Part shown: piece by piece, positions 1 to 5,415 of the stretch | Numbering within the stretch: the first letter of the stretch is position 1 | Layout of the letters: every line of letters begins with the position of its first letter | Assembly: GCA_030632305.1 (NCBI GenBank) | Contig: DAOVUZ010000036.1 | Location: 1 to 7,352, forward strand | Source: Dehalococcoidales bacterium | GTDB taxonomy: Bacteria; Chloroflexota; Dehalococcoidia; Dehalococcoidales; DAOVUZ01 | Length of the DNA stretch: 7,352 nucleotides | Direction: 5' to 3' | Program-made: the position numbers and the translations under genes | The notes under the pieces: model-generated | Seen by the model: the letters and a program-made list of their open reading frames with translations, nothing else | What the model was told of the DNA's origin: nothing | Database searches by the model: none

Positions 1-282
1 ACAATCAAGGAGAAAGCCAAGACTGGCGTCACCGCCAAACCCAAAACAATCAAGGAGAAACCCGAAGCCAGCATCACCGAAGAACCCGAAACAATCAAGG
101 AGGAACCCGAAGCCAGCATTACCGAAGAACCCGAAACAATCAAGGAGAAAGCCAAGACTGGCGTCACCGCCAAACCCAAAGCAATCAAGGAGAAAGCCAA
201 GACTGGTGCCACCGAAAAACCCAAAACAAGCAAGGAGGAACCCGAAGCCAGCATCACAGAAGAACCCGAAACAAGCAAGGAG
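1..282 (+). repeat. 45-bp in-frame tandem repeat, six units plus a partial seventh
   Basis: Units start at 1, 46, 91, 136, 181 and 226; a 12-base seventh piece occupies 271-282. The units at 1-45 and 136-180 are identical at every base. The units at 46-90 and 91-135 differ at two bases. Two families exist, basic (A) and acidic (B), in the order A B B A A B. Every unit contains AAGGAG at the same place (7, 52, 97, 142, 187, 232, 277), read as Lys-Glu codons. The array reaches the left edge, so its true size is unknown. Confidence 0.97.
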
Positions 283-291
283 ACAACATGA
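1..291 (+). CDS. Partial CDS: repetitive C-terminal tail, probably of ribosomal protein S16
   Basis: This is the 3' part of a gene entering from the left edge. Frame 1 is open from base 1 to a TGA at 289-291 and codes six full 15-residue repeats plus a short end (TSKETT). Units alternate between a basic form (TIKEKAKTGVTAKPK) and an acidic form (TIKEEPEASITEEPE). No folded domain is visible. The repeat length is a multiple of three, so the other plus frames are also largely open. Frame 1 is preferred because its stop overlaps the khpA start as ATGA and because Lys/Glu-rich tails are plausible extensions of a ribosomal protein. The assignment to rpsP is inference from context: rpsP directly before khpA and rimM is a very common bacterial order, and some S16 proteins carry long charged tails. 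The diagnostic S16 core is outside the window, so no symbol is given. Confidence 0.6.
   Translation, partial: TIKEKAKTGVTAKPKTIKEKPEASITEEPETIKEEPEASITEEPETIKEKAKTGVTAKPKAIKEKAKTGATEKPKTSKEEPEASITEEPETSKETT
277..282 (+). promoter_or_regulatory. khpA ribosome binding site made from repeat sequence
   Basis: AAGGAG lies five bases before the ATG at 288. It is the AAGGAG that recurs in every 45-bp unit of the upstream gene, so the partial last repeat doubles as the SD of khpA. Together with the ATGA stop/start overlap at 288-291, this points to translational coupling of khpA to the gene before it. Confidence 0.85.
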
Positions 292-515
292 AAGAACTAA
301 TAGAATTTATCGCCAAATCAATTGTCAATCTACCTGATGAAGTGGTGGTAACCGAAGAAACCAGCGACCAAGGCATAACGCTCAAGTTGCAGGTTAACGA
401 TGAGGATAAGGGGAGAGTTATCGGTAAGCAAGGACGGATAGCTGAAGCCATGCGCACCTTGCTCAGGGTAAAAGCAGCTAAAGCCGGCACCAGAGCTAAT
501 CTCGAGATTATCTAA
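288..515 (+). CDS. khpA: KhpA, small KH-domain RNA-binding protein
   Basis: A 75-residue protein made of a single KH domain, the usual size of the KhpA (YlqC) family. The RNA-binding GXXG loop is GKQG at residues 46-49, inside the segment VIGKQGRIAEAMRTLL (44-59), followed by a short strand ending LEII. KhpA binds RNA in the cytoplasm and in several bacteria pairs with KhpB; roles reported for the family include small-RNA binding, cell division and ribosome-related functions. The ATG is supported by AAGGAG five bases upstream and by overlap with the preceding stop. It lies between the presumed rpsP and rimM, its standard position. No residue expected of the family appears to be missing. Confidence 0.95.
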   Translation: MKELIEFIAKSIVNLPDEVVVTEETSDQGITLKLQVNDEDKGRVIGKQGRIAEAMRTLLRVKAAKAGTRANLEII

Positions 516-550
516 GAAAAATTCTAATAGCCAACCATCCACACCCAGCA

Positions 551-1078
551 ATGAAACCATTCGAGCTGGAATTTATAACTATTGGTCAAATCCTCGCCCC
601 CTGGAGCACTAAGGGTAAATTGAAGGTGGAGGTCGTAACCGATTTCCCCCAACGCTTCACCCCCTCTTCCAAGGTTTATATCAACCGACAACCTATGACC
701 ATCGACAGCACCGAGTGGCATAAGCGAACAGTAATTATTAAGCTTAACACAGTTGATAGTATTGAAGCAGCTCAAAGTCTCCAAGGGCAACCGATAGAAA
801 TACATCATAGCCAGGTCCATCCTTTACCTGAAGGGCAATACTACCATTTTCAAATCATCGGGCTTGAAGTATGGACAACCGGCGGAGAACTACTGGGAAA
901 TGTCACCGACATTCTAGCCGCAGACAGCAATGATAACTATGTAGTCCGTGGAGCTAAAGGGGAGATTCTTATCCCTGCTATCGACGATGTAGTAAAATCT
1001 ATTGACCTGAATAAAGGACACATAGTTATTGAGCCCATCGAGGGCTTGCTGAACTTAAATCAAAAAGCGGCTAAATAA
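551..1078 (+). CDS. rimM: RimM, 16S rRNA processing / 30S maturation factor
   Basis: A 175-residue protein of normal RimM length. The N-terminal RimM domain begins FITIGQILAPWSTKGKLKV (about residues 8-26). The C-terminal PRC-barrel shows YYHFQIIGLEV and GELLGNVTDI (starting near residue 97), then EILIPAIDDVVKSIDL and a final EPIEGLL. RimM binds the 30S head, classically with S19, and assists 16S rRNA 3'-domain maturation. The position after khpA and the presumed rpsP fits this. A 35-base gap separates it from khpA, and no AGGAG-like SD lies before the ATG. No in-frame ATG, GTG or TTG lies between the khpA stop and this ATG, so the start stands, but initiation probably depends on reinitiation or an unstructured leader. 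Many genomes place trmD and rplS next; here the operon ends. Confidence 0.95.
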   Translation: MKPFELEFITIGQILAPWSTKGKLKVEVVTDFPQRFTPSSKVYINRQPMTIDSTEWHKRTVIIKLNTVDSIEAAQSLQGQPIEIHHSQVHPLPEGQYYHFQIIGLEVWTTGGELLGNVTDILAADSNDNYVVRGAKGEILIPAIDDVVKSIDLNKGHIVIEPIEGLLNLNQKAAK

Positions 1079-1089
1079 GGTAGCCGCTT
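1065..1089 (-). terminator. Rho-independent terminator for the BFN gene, overlapping the rimM end
   Basis: A 9-bp perfect inverted repeat, AAGCGGCTA (1065-1073) and TAGCCGCTT (1081-1089), has a 7-base loop. Read on the minus strand, the second arm runs on into T's (TAGCCGCTTTTTG), the classic terminator form, about 60 bases after the BFN stop. On the plus strand the tail is CTTCTCC, so termination of rimM here would be weaker. The first arm includes the last codons and stop of rimM. Confidence 0.7.
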
Positions 1090-1099
1090 CTCCAACGAA

Positions 1100-1125
1100 C
1101 GAGGTAGCACTTCGGTGCTGCCTCG
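1100..1125 (+). other. 11-bp stem with a UUCG tetraloop after rimM
   Basis: CGAGGTAGCAC (1100-1110) pairs with GTGCTGCCTCG (1115-1125) with one G-U pair, around the loop TTCG closed by C and G. In RNA from the plus strand this is the exceptionally stable cUUCGg hairpin; the minus-strand RNA would have a CGAA loop instead, so the orientation favours function in the rimM transcript. No T-run follows, so it is not a classical intrinsic terminator. A 3'-end stabiliser or the base of a processed 3' end is likelier. Confidence 0.65.
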
Positions 1126-1149
1126 GCCCAAGCTATGTTAACTTCATAG

Positions 1150-1698
1150 CTAAGACTTGCGCTTATCAAAGTCCTCTAAATCAAGGGTGTTAATGAAATC
1201 ATAGAAAGCCGACATCCTTTTCATATCGTCTTCACTAACCGCCTTGCCATCACTACTACCCGTTTCACTTTCTTGAGGAACAGGTTTACCCGTCTCCTTA
1301 TCCAGTAGGATGCCTGCTTTATCTAAAACTATTTCCTCGGCATAGATAGGTGCCTCCACCCTCACCGCCAGCGCCAGCGCGTCACTCGGACGAGAGTCAA
1401 GCTCCATCTGCCTGCCATCCACATCAAGAATAATCCTGGCATAAAAGGTATCATTCTTAAGGTCGCTGACGATGATAGAGTTGACAGTAGCCCCCAGGGC
1501 ATCAAGGGCCGAGTGGAGCAAGTCATGAGTTAATGGCCTCGGTACAGTAACACCCTGCAGTCTTACGGCTATGGCATCTGCCTCGGCAGGACCAATCCAG
1601 ATGGGTAGATAGCGCTCTGCCATTTTCTCTTTTAGAATCACCACTCGTTGATAATTCATCAGGCTAACCCGAATACTATCAATAGTCATCTCTATCAT
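1150..1698 (-). CDS. BFN-domain (DUF151) bifunctional nuclease family protein
   Basis: A 182-residue protein whose N-terminal ~135 residues form a BFN/DUF151 domain. Visible family marks are RYLPIWIGPAEADAIA (29-44), PRPLTHDLL (53-61), TFYARI (84-89) and ELDSRPSDALALAVR (99-113). A polar linker and a short helical end (MKRMSAFYDFINTLDLEDF) follow, as in other bacterial members. Plant homologues have been described with RNase and DNase activity; the bacterial role is not settled, so the nuclease name is by family only. An upstream TTG at 1720-1722 is in frame, but the ATG at 1696-1698 has AGGAGG seven bases before it and the TTG would lie only a few bases after the predicted transcription start. 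The gene is alone on its strand, convergent with rimM and divergent from ppsA. Confidence 0.9.
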   Translation of the reverse strand: MIEMTIDSIRVSLMNYQRVVILKEKMAERYLPIWIGPAEADAIAVRLQGVTVPRPLTHDLLHSALDALGATVNSIIVSDLKNDTFYARIILDVDGRQMELDSRPSDALALAVRVEAPIYAEEIVLDKAGILLDKETGKPVPQESETGSSDGKAVSEDDMKRMSAFYDFINTLDLEDFDKRKS

Positions 1699-1705
1699 GA
1701 CAATA

Positions 1706-1711
1706 CCTCCT
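1706..1711 (-). promoter_or_regulatory. Ribosome binding site that fixes the BFN start
   Basis: On the minus strand AGGAGG sits seven bases before the ATG at 1698. It lies inside the longer in-frame reading that begins at TTG 1722, so it argues that the longer start is wrong and the protein begins MIEMTIDSIRV. Confidence 0.85.
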
Positions 1712-1734
1712 CTATGTCTCAACCACCATATCTA

Positions 1735-1764
1735 ATTTTACGCTACATCAAACAGCACTGTCAA
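1735..1764 (-). promoter_or_regulatory. Sigma-70-type promoter for the BFN gene
   Basis: On the minus strand a perfect -35 TTGACA (1759-1764) and a -10 TAAAAT (1735-1740, five of six consensus bases) are separated by 18 bases. The predicted start is near 1728, giving a leader of about 30 bases that contains the AGGAGG. AT-rich sequence just upstream (about 1770-1800) could act as an UP element. Confidence 0.75.
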
Positions 1765-1837
1765 CTACGAATAGTAAATTATTTATCAATTTCAATACCA
1801 CAAAGTTCCCCCCACATTTAGCTAAAACAACTTACTA

Positions 1838-1846
1838 TGGTATAAT
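1838..1846 (+). promoter_or_regulatory. Extended -10 promoter for ppsA
   Basis: TGGTATAAT is an exact TGnTATAAT extended -10. No good -35 is present: the best options (TTTAGC or TTAGCT near 1817-1823) match only three of six bases, which is normal for extended -10 promoters. Transcription would start near 1852-1853, leaving a leader of about 48 bases before the ppsA ATG. It probably serves ppsA and dgt, and perhaps genes further on. Confidence 0.7.
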
Positions 1847-1852
1847 AAACAG

Positions 1853-1874
1853 TAACAAAAGCAAAATTTTGTTA
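1853..1874 (+). promoter_or_regulatory. 8-bp dyad at the predicted ppsA start point, possible operator
   Basis: Arms TAACAAAA (1853-1860) and TTTTGTTA (1867-1874) are perfect reverse complements with a 6-base spacer. The dyad begins at about +1 of the extended -10 promoter and ends 12 bases before AAGGAG. A repressor bound here would block ppsA transcription. The same bases could form a weak AT-only hairpin in the leader. AT-rich dyads arise easily by chance, so this is tentative. Confidence 0.4.
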
Positions 1875-1900
1875 TCTTAATTAAAAAAGGAGACGCTATT

Positions 1901-4165
1901 ATGGACCAAGGTCAAAAGAATGTCGTCTGGTTTAACGAGACTACCAAAAAGGACATAGCACTTGTCGGTGGCAAAGGGGCAAATCTGGGTGAAATGGCTA
2001 ACGCTCATATACCCGTCCCCCCCGGCTTCATTATAACTGCCAACGCCTACTACAACTTTATTAAAAAGTCAGGAATCACCGACAAAATTCTCAGCCTATT
2101 AAAACCACTTGACTATAACAACACTAAACAACTTCAACAAATTGCCGACCAGATTAAGCAAGTAATTTTAAACGCCACCATGCCACCGGAATTAGCCAGC
2201 GAGATTCAACAGGCCTATAGAAAAATGGGTGAGGGCCTGGTTGCTGTCCGTTCCTCGGCTACTGCCGAAGACCTGCCTGAAGCCTCCTTCGCCGGTCAGC
2301 AAAGCACCTTCCTTAATGTAAACGGCGAGAAGGAGGTAGTAGCTGCTGTTCAAGAGTGCTGGGCATCCCTGTTCGAACCACGAGCTATCTTCTACCGCCA
2401 CCAACAAGGTTTTGACCCCTTTAATGTTGGCATCGCTGTCCCCATCCAAAGAATGGTCCAATCTCAGGCTTCTGGAGTTATGTTCACCATAGAACCGATG
2501 ACCAGTGACCAAAGCAAGATTACTATTGAGGCTGTTTACGGACTTGGTGAAGCTATTGTTTCAGGGGAGGTAGAAACCGACCTGTATATTGTAGACAAAG
2601 AAGACTTAAGAATCAGCGTTAAAAATATTGGCAATCAAGACTGGGAACTGGTTAGGAATCTAGCCAGTGGTGATGACAATGCCAATATTAAGGTGCCGCT
2701 ACAGCCCTCGCGGCAAACCCAACAAAAATTAGCTGATGATGACATAATTGCCCTAGCCAAGATAGGGAAACGCATTGAGGATTTATATCAATTCCCCCAA
2801 GATATAGAATGGGCGCAAGAGGATAAAGAAATCTTTATCGTCCAAACTCGCCCGGTAACTACTATCAAGGCAGAGGCAGTAACCGAGGTCTTACCCGAAA
2901 TCAAAGCCACTGTGCTTCTGTCGGGAAGAGCCGCTAGCCCAGGCATGGCATCAGGACCAGTCAAGATAGTATATGAATCTTCCCAGATAGATGAGGTAGA
3001 AAACGGTGATATCCTGGTTGCCAAAATGACCTCCCCCGACTTTGTGCCAGCAATGAAAAGGGCGGTGGCTATTGTAGCTGAGCGCGGGGGCAGAACCTCA
3101 CACGCCGCTATTGTTAGCCGAGAGCTAGGCATCCCCTGTGTTGTTGGTGCAGAAGGAGCAGTAACTACCTTGACTAATGGACAGATAATCACTGTAGATG
3201 GCTCGCAGGGTAAAGTCTATGAGGGCAGAGTGGCAGAGGAAAAATCGGCTGTCCCTACCGCTGTTCCCAGGAGAAAAATCAAGACAAAGACAAAGCTTTA
3301 TGTAAATCTGGCTCAGCCTGAGCTAGCTGAGACAGTGGCATCTCGTAATGTAGATGGCGTAGGCTTGCTCCGAGCCGAATTCATGATTTCCCAGATTGGT
3401 GTCCATCCCCGCTATATGATTAGCCAGAACCAAGGCAACGAGTTTGTCGATAAGCTCGCCCAGGGCATGAATACCTTTGCCCAAGCCTTTAACCCGCGCC
3501 CGGTAGTTTATAGAACCACCGACTTCAAGACCAATGAGTATAGAGAGCTTACCGGCGGACAGGAATACGAGGAGGTGGAAGAGAATCCTATGCTCGGTTA
3601 TAGAGGATGCTCTCGCTATATCAAGGAACTTGACGTGTTTAAACTGGAAATAGAAGCTATAAAGAAGGTGAGACAGAACTACTCTAATCTATGGGTTATG
3701 ATTCCTTTTGTGCGAACTATCAATGAAATGACGGAAGCCAAGAACTTCCTGGAATCTCAGGGGCTGGAGCGCTCTGCTGACTTCAAGCTGTGGATGATGG
3801 TTGAGGTTCCATCCAATATCTTCCTTATGGAAAAATTCCTTGAAATTGGCATTGACGGCATCTCCATCGGCTCAAATGACCTGACCCAGCTCATCCTCGG
3901 AATTGACCGGGATAGCCAAAAATTAGCCGAGACCTTTGACGAACGAAATGAGGCAGTGCTTATTGCCCTGGAAAGGGCGATTAAAGTAGCAAAGAGCAGG
4001 GGAGTCACCTCTTCTATTTGTGGGCAGGCACCATCAGTATACCCCGAACTTACTGAAAAACTGGTAGAGTGGGGCATTACCTCAGTTTCAGTAAGCCCTG
4101 ATATGATTGACACCACCAGAGAGATAATTGCCAAAGCTGAAGAGAGACTAAAATGCAGTGATTAG
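1901..4165 (+). CDS. ppsA: Phosphoenolpyruvate synthase (pyruvate, water dikinase)
   Basis: This cytoplasmic enzyme makes phosphoenolpyruvate from pyruvate and ATP, releasing AMP and phosphate, at the entry to gluconeogenesis. Three domains can be read in order. The ATP-grasp domain (about 15-330) has GGKGANLGEMA near 23-33, VRSSATAEDLPEASFAGQ at 116-133 and IEWAQE...IFIVQTRPV near its end. The swivelling phosphohistidine domain (about 360-440) has GGRTSHAAIVSRELGIP with the catalytic His at 401. The PEP/pyruvate barrel has GLLRAEF at 488-494, GSNDLTQL from 657 and a conserved Cys at 707 in SICGQAPS. At 754 residues it is slightly shorter than the E. coli enzyme (792). Pyruvate phosphate dikinase is less likely because that family is longer, near 870-880. 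AAGGAG at 1887-1892, eight bases before the ATG, supports the start. It heads a plus-strand run with dgt. Confidence 0.95.
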   Translation: MDQGQKNVVWFNETTKKDIALVGGKGANLGEMANAHIPVPPGFIITANAYYNFIKKSGITDKILSLLKPLDYNNTKQLQQIADQIKQVILNATMPPELASEIQQAYRKMGEGLVAVRSSATAEDLPEASFAGQQSTFLNVNGEKEVVAAVQECWASLFEPRAIFYRHQQGFDPFNVGIAVPIQRMVQSQASGVMFTIEPMTSDQSKITIEAVYGLGEAIVSGEVETDLYIVDKEDLRISVKNIGNQDWELVRNLASGDDNANIKVPLQPSRQTQQKLADDDIIALAKIGKRIEDLYQFPQDIEWAQEDKEIFIVQTRPVTTIKAEAVTEVLPEIKATVLLSGRAASPGMASGPVKIVYESSQIDEVENGDILVAKMTSPDFVPAMKRAVAIVAERGGRTSHAAIVSRELGIPCVVGAEGAVTTLTNGQIITVDGSQGKVYEGRVAEEKSAVPTAVPRRKIKTKTKLYVNLAQPELAETVASRNVDGVGLLRAEFMISQIGVHPRYMISQNQGNEFVDKLAQGMNTFAQAFNPRPVVYRTTDFKTNEYRELTGGQEYEEVEENPMLGYRGCSRYIKELDVFKLEIEAIKKVRQNYSNLWVMIPFVRTINEMTEAKNFLESQGLERSADFKLWMMVEVPSNIFLMEKFLEIGIDGISIGSNDLTQLILGIDRDSQKLAETFDERNEAVLIALERAIKVAKSRGVTSSICGQAPSVYPELTEKLVEWGITSVSVSPDMIDTTREIIAKAEERLKCSD

Positions 4166-5285
4166 TCGACTTAATATTCGCCAGATGACTGAAGAACGGG
4201 AGGAAAGCCTTTCCCCTCATGCCACAAAAAGTAAATTGTCACGGGGCAGGCTTAAATATGAAGAGCCGTGCCCGGTGCGCACCGCCTTCCAGCGTGACCG
4301 AGACCGCATTATCCACGCCAAGGCATTCCGTCGTCTCAAGCATAAGACACAGGTCTTCATTGCCCCCCAAGGTGACCACTATGTAACCCGACTCACCCAC
4401 ACCCTGGAGGTGTCGCAAATAGCTCGTACTATAAGCCGTGCCCTGAACCTTAATGAAGATTTGACTGAGGCAATCGCCCTAGGTCATGACTTGGGTCATA
4501 CCCCTTTCGGTCACGTCGGCGAGGAGGTGTTAAATGAGCTCTATCACCAGGGATTCAGACATAATGAGCAGAGCTTGAGAGTAGTTGAACTTTTAGAAAA
4601 AGATGGTCAGGGGCTTAATCTTACCTGGGAAGTGAGAGATGGTATTGTTAATCACTCTAAGACCAGAGCAGATATCCTGGGAGAGGACTCAGGAAAAGCA
4701 AACACCCTGGAGGGGCAGGTGTGTCAAATTGCCGATGCTATTGCCTATATCAACCATGATATTGGAGACGCCATAAGAGCTGGCATCATCACCGAGAACG
4801 ATTTGCCACTCTCACCCATTACTATATTGGGCCGCTTCCATTCACAACGCATCAATGCTATGGTCTGTGATATTATTGAGCACTCATGGGCAACCAGGGA
4901 TTCTGCTAACGAAAATCCTGCTATAGGTATGAGCCCCAGAATTCTTGAGGCAACCAATAACCTCCGTGAATTTCTTTTTAAACAGGTATACGAGCCAAAA
5001 GACAGGGCAGCTGATAAGGCAAGAGAGGTAATTCGCCTATTATATCAATACTTCGTTGAACATAAAGACAGACTGCCACCGGAATATTGTTTTTATAGTG
5101 ATGACACGGAGCGGAGGGTAGTTGACTATATCGCCGGCATGACCGACCAATACGCCCTCAGGATGGCTGAAGAGCTGCCATTAACCGAAGACAAGGCTAA
5201 ACAAGAAATTACTAAAAAAGAGCGAAGGGGTAAAACTCCTCCGCAACTAACCCTCCCATTCTCCTTTAAAGGCAAGGCTAAATAA
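4158..5285 (+). CDS. dgt: dGTPase-like dNTP triphosphohydrolase (HD superfamily)
   Basis: The family hydrolyses dNTPs to deoxynucleoside and tripolyphosphate and helps set dNTP pools. At 375 residues it matches the shorter type common outside enterobacteria. The N-terminal signature RTAFQRDRDRIIHAKAFRRL (41-60) is followed by the HD metal site: His81 (RLTHTLEV), His110-Asp111 (GHDLGHTPFGH) and Asp193 (ADAIAYINHD). HNEQSLRVVE (135-144) is also typical. The GTG start at 4158 overlaps the ppsA stop by 8 bases and keeps IRQMTEEREESLSPHA, which resembles homologue N-termini. An ATG at 4185 would remove nine residues; neither has a strong SD, and coupling to ppsA is likely. The last ~29 residues are basic and low-complexity, ending TLPFSFKGKAK; this DNA resembles the repeat in the following spacer, so the tail may be repeat-derived. 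Substrate preference cannot be told from sequence alone. Confidence 0.92.
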   Translation: MISRLNIRQMTEEREESLSPHATKSKLSRGRLKYEEPCPVRTAFQRDRDRIIHAKAFRRLKHKTQVFIAPQGDHYVTRLTHTLEVSQIARTISRALNLNEDLTEAIALGHDLGHTPFGHVGEEVLNELYHQGFRHNEQSLRVVELLEKDGQGLNLTWEVRDGIVNHSKTRADILGEDSGKANTLEGQVCQIADAIAYINHDIGDAIRAGIITENDLPLSPITILGRFHSQRINAMVCDIIEHSWATRDSANENPAIGMSPRILEATNNLREFLFKQVYEPKDRAADKAREVIRLLYQYFVEHKDRLPPEYCFYSDDTERRVVDYIAGMTDQYALRMAEELPLTEDKAKQEITKKERRGKTPPQLTLPFSFKGKAK

Positions 5286-5289
5286 CAAA

Positions 5290-5331
5290 TTATTAAGGGT
5301 AGCCTGAAGGTTATTAAGGGAAGTGTGAAGG
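5290..5331 (+). repeat. 21-bp tandem duplication in the dgt-dnaG spacer
   Basis: Units at 5290-5310 and 5311-5331 match at 18 of 21 bases; both begin TTATTAAGGG and end GAAGG. They start four bases after the dgt stop. A related TTAATAAGGGG occurs in the hairpin downstream, so the units may belong to the same repeat family. Confidence 0.85.
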
Positions 5332-5357
5332 GGCTTTGTCTCTTCGCACCCAATGCT

Positions 5358-5386
5358 TCCCCTTCCCCTTAATAAGGGGAAGGGGA
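5358..5386 (+). repeat. 13-bp perfect inverted repeat in the dnaG leader
   Basis: The C/T-rich arm at 5358-5370 (TCCCCTTCCCCTT) is the exact reverse complement of the A/G-rich arm at 5374-5386, with a 3-base loop AAT. No T-run follows on the plus strand, so it is not a normal intrinsic terminator. Strand-asymmetric C/G blocks of this kind are typical of short interspersed palindromic elements. The sequence partly resembles the end of dgt (about 5252-5285), suggesting two copies in this spot. Confidence 0.8.
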
Positions 5387-5400
5387 TAAAGGGGATAGGG
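5376..5400 (+). other. Possible G-quadruplex just before dnaG
   Basis: Four G-tracts on the plus strand, of 4, 4, 4 and 3 G's (5376-5379, 5382-5385, 5391-5394, 5398-5400), are separated by loops of 2, 5 and 3 bases. This fits the common G3+N1-7 pattern. The first two tracts are also the second arm of the 13-bp hairpin, so the two folds would exclude each other. The last tract ends 15 bases before the preferred dnaG ATG. Confidence 0.5.
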
Positions 5401-5415
5401 TTACAAAATAATAAG

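Noticed and set aside
1..282. CRISPR-like array because of regular 45-bp spacing
   Set aside because: There are no unique spacers: the whole unit repeats, it is in frame as protein, and it runs into the khpA start.
254..560. Minus-strand reading frames opposite khpA
   Set aside because: They are shadows of khpA and the repeat array, with no SD and no recognisable domain; KhpA on the plus strand is clear.
1032..1046. Short hairpin AGCCC/GGGCT near the end of rimM
   Set aside because: Only five pairs inside conserved coding sequence, with no U-tract; expected by chance.
1131..1151. 7-bp inverted repeat AGCTATG/CATAGCT over the end of the BFN gene as a third terminator
   Set aside because: It is short and AT-rich and has no T-run on either strand. 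It overlaps the BFN stop codon, so I mention it only as part of the hairpin cluster.
2788..3192. Minus-strand open frame of over 130 codons inside ppsA
   Set aside because: It lies opposite the phosphohistidine domain of ppsA, where the coding frame is fully conserved; it is a composition-driven shadow.
5332..5415. Separate promoter for dnaG in the spacer
   Set aside because: I found no -35/-10 pair with acceptable spacing. TTGTCT at 5336 has only C-rich sequence at the -10 position. A promoter cannot be excluded, but I cannot support one.
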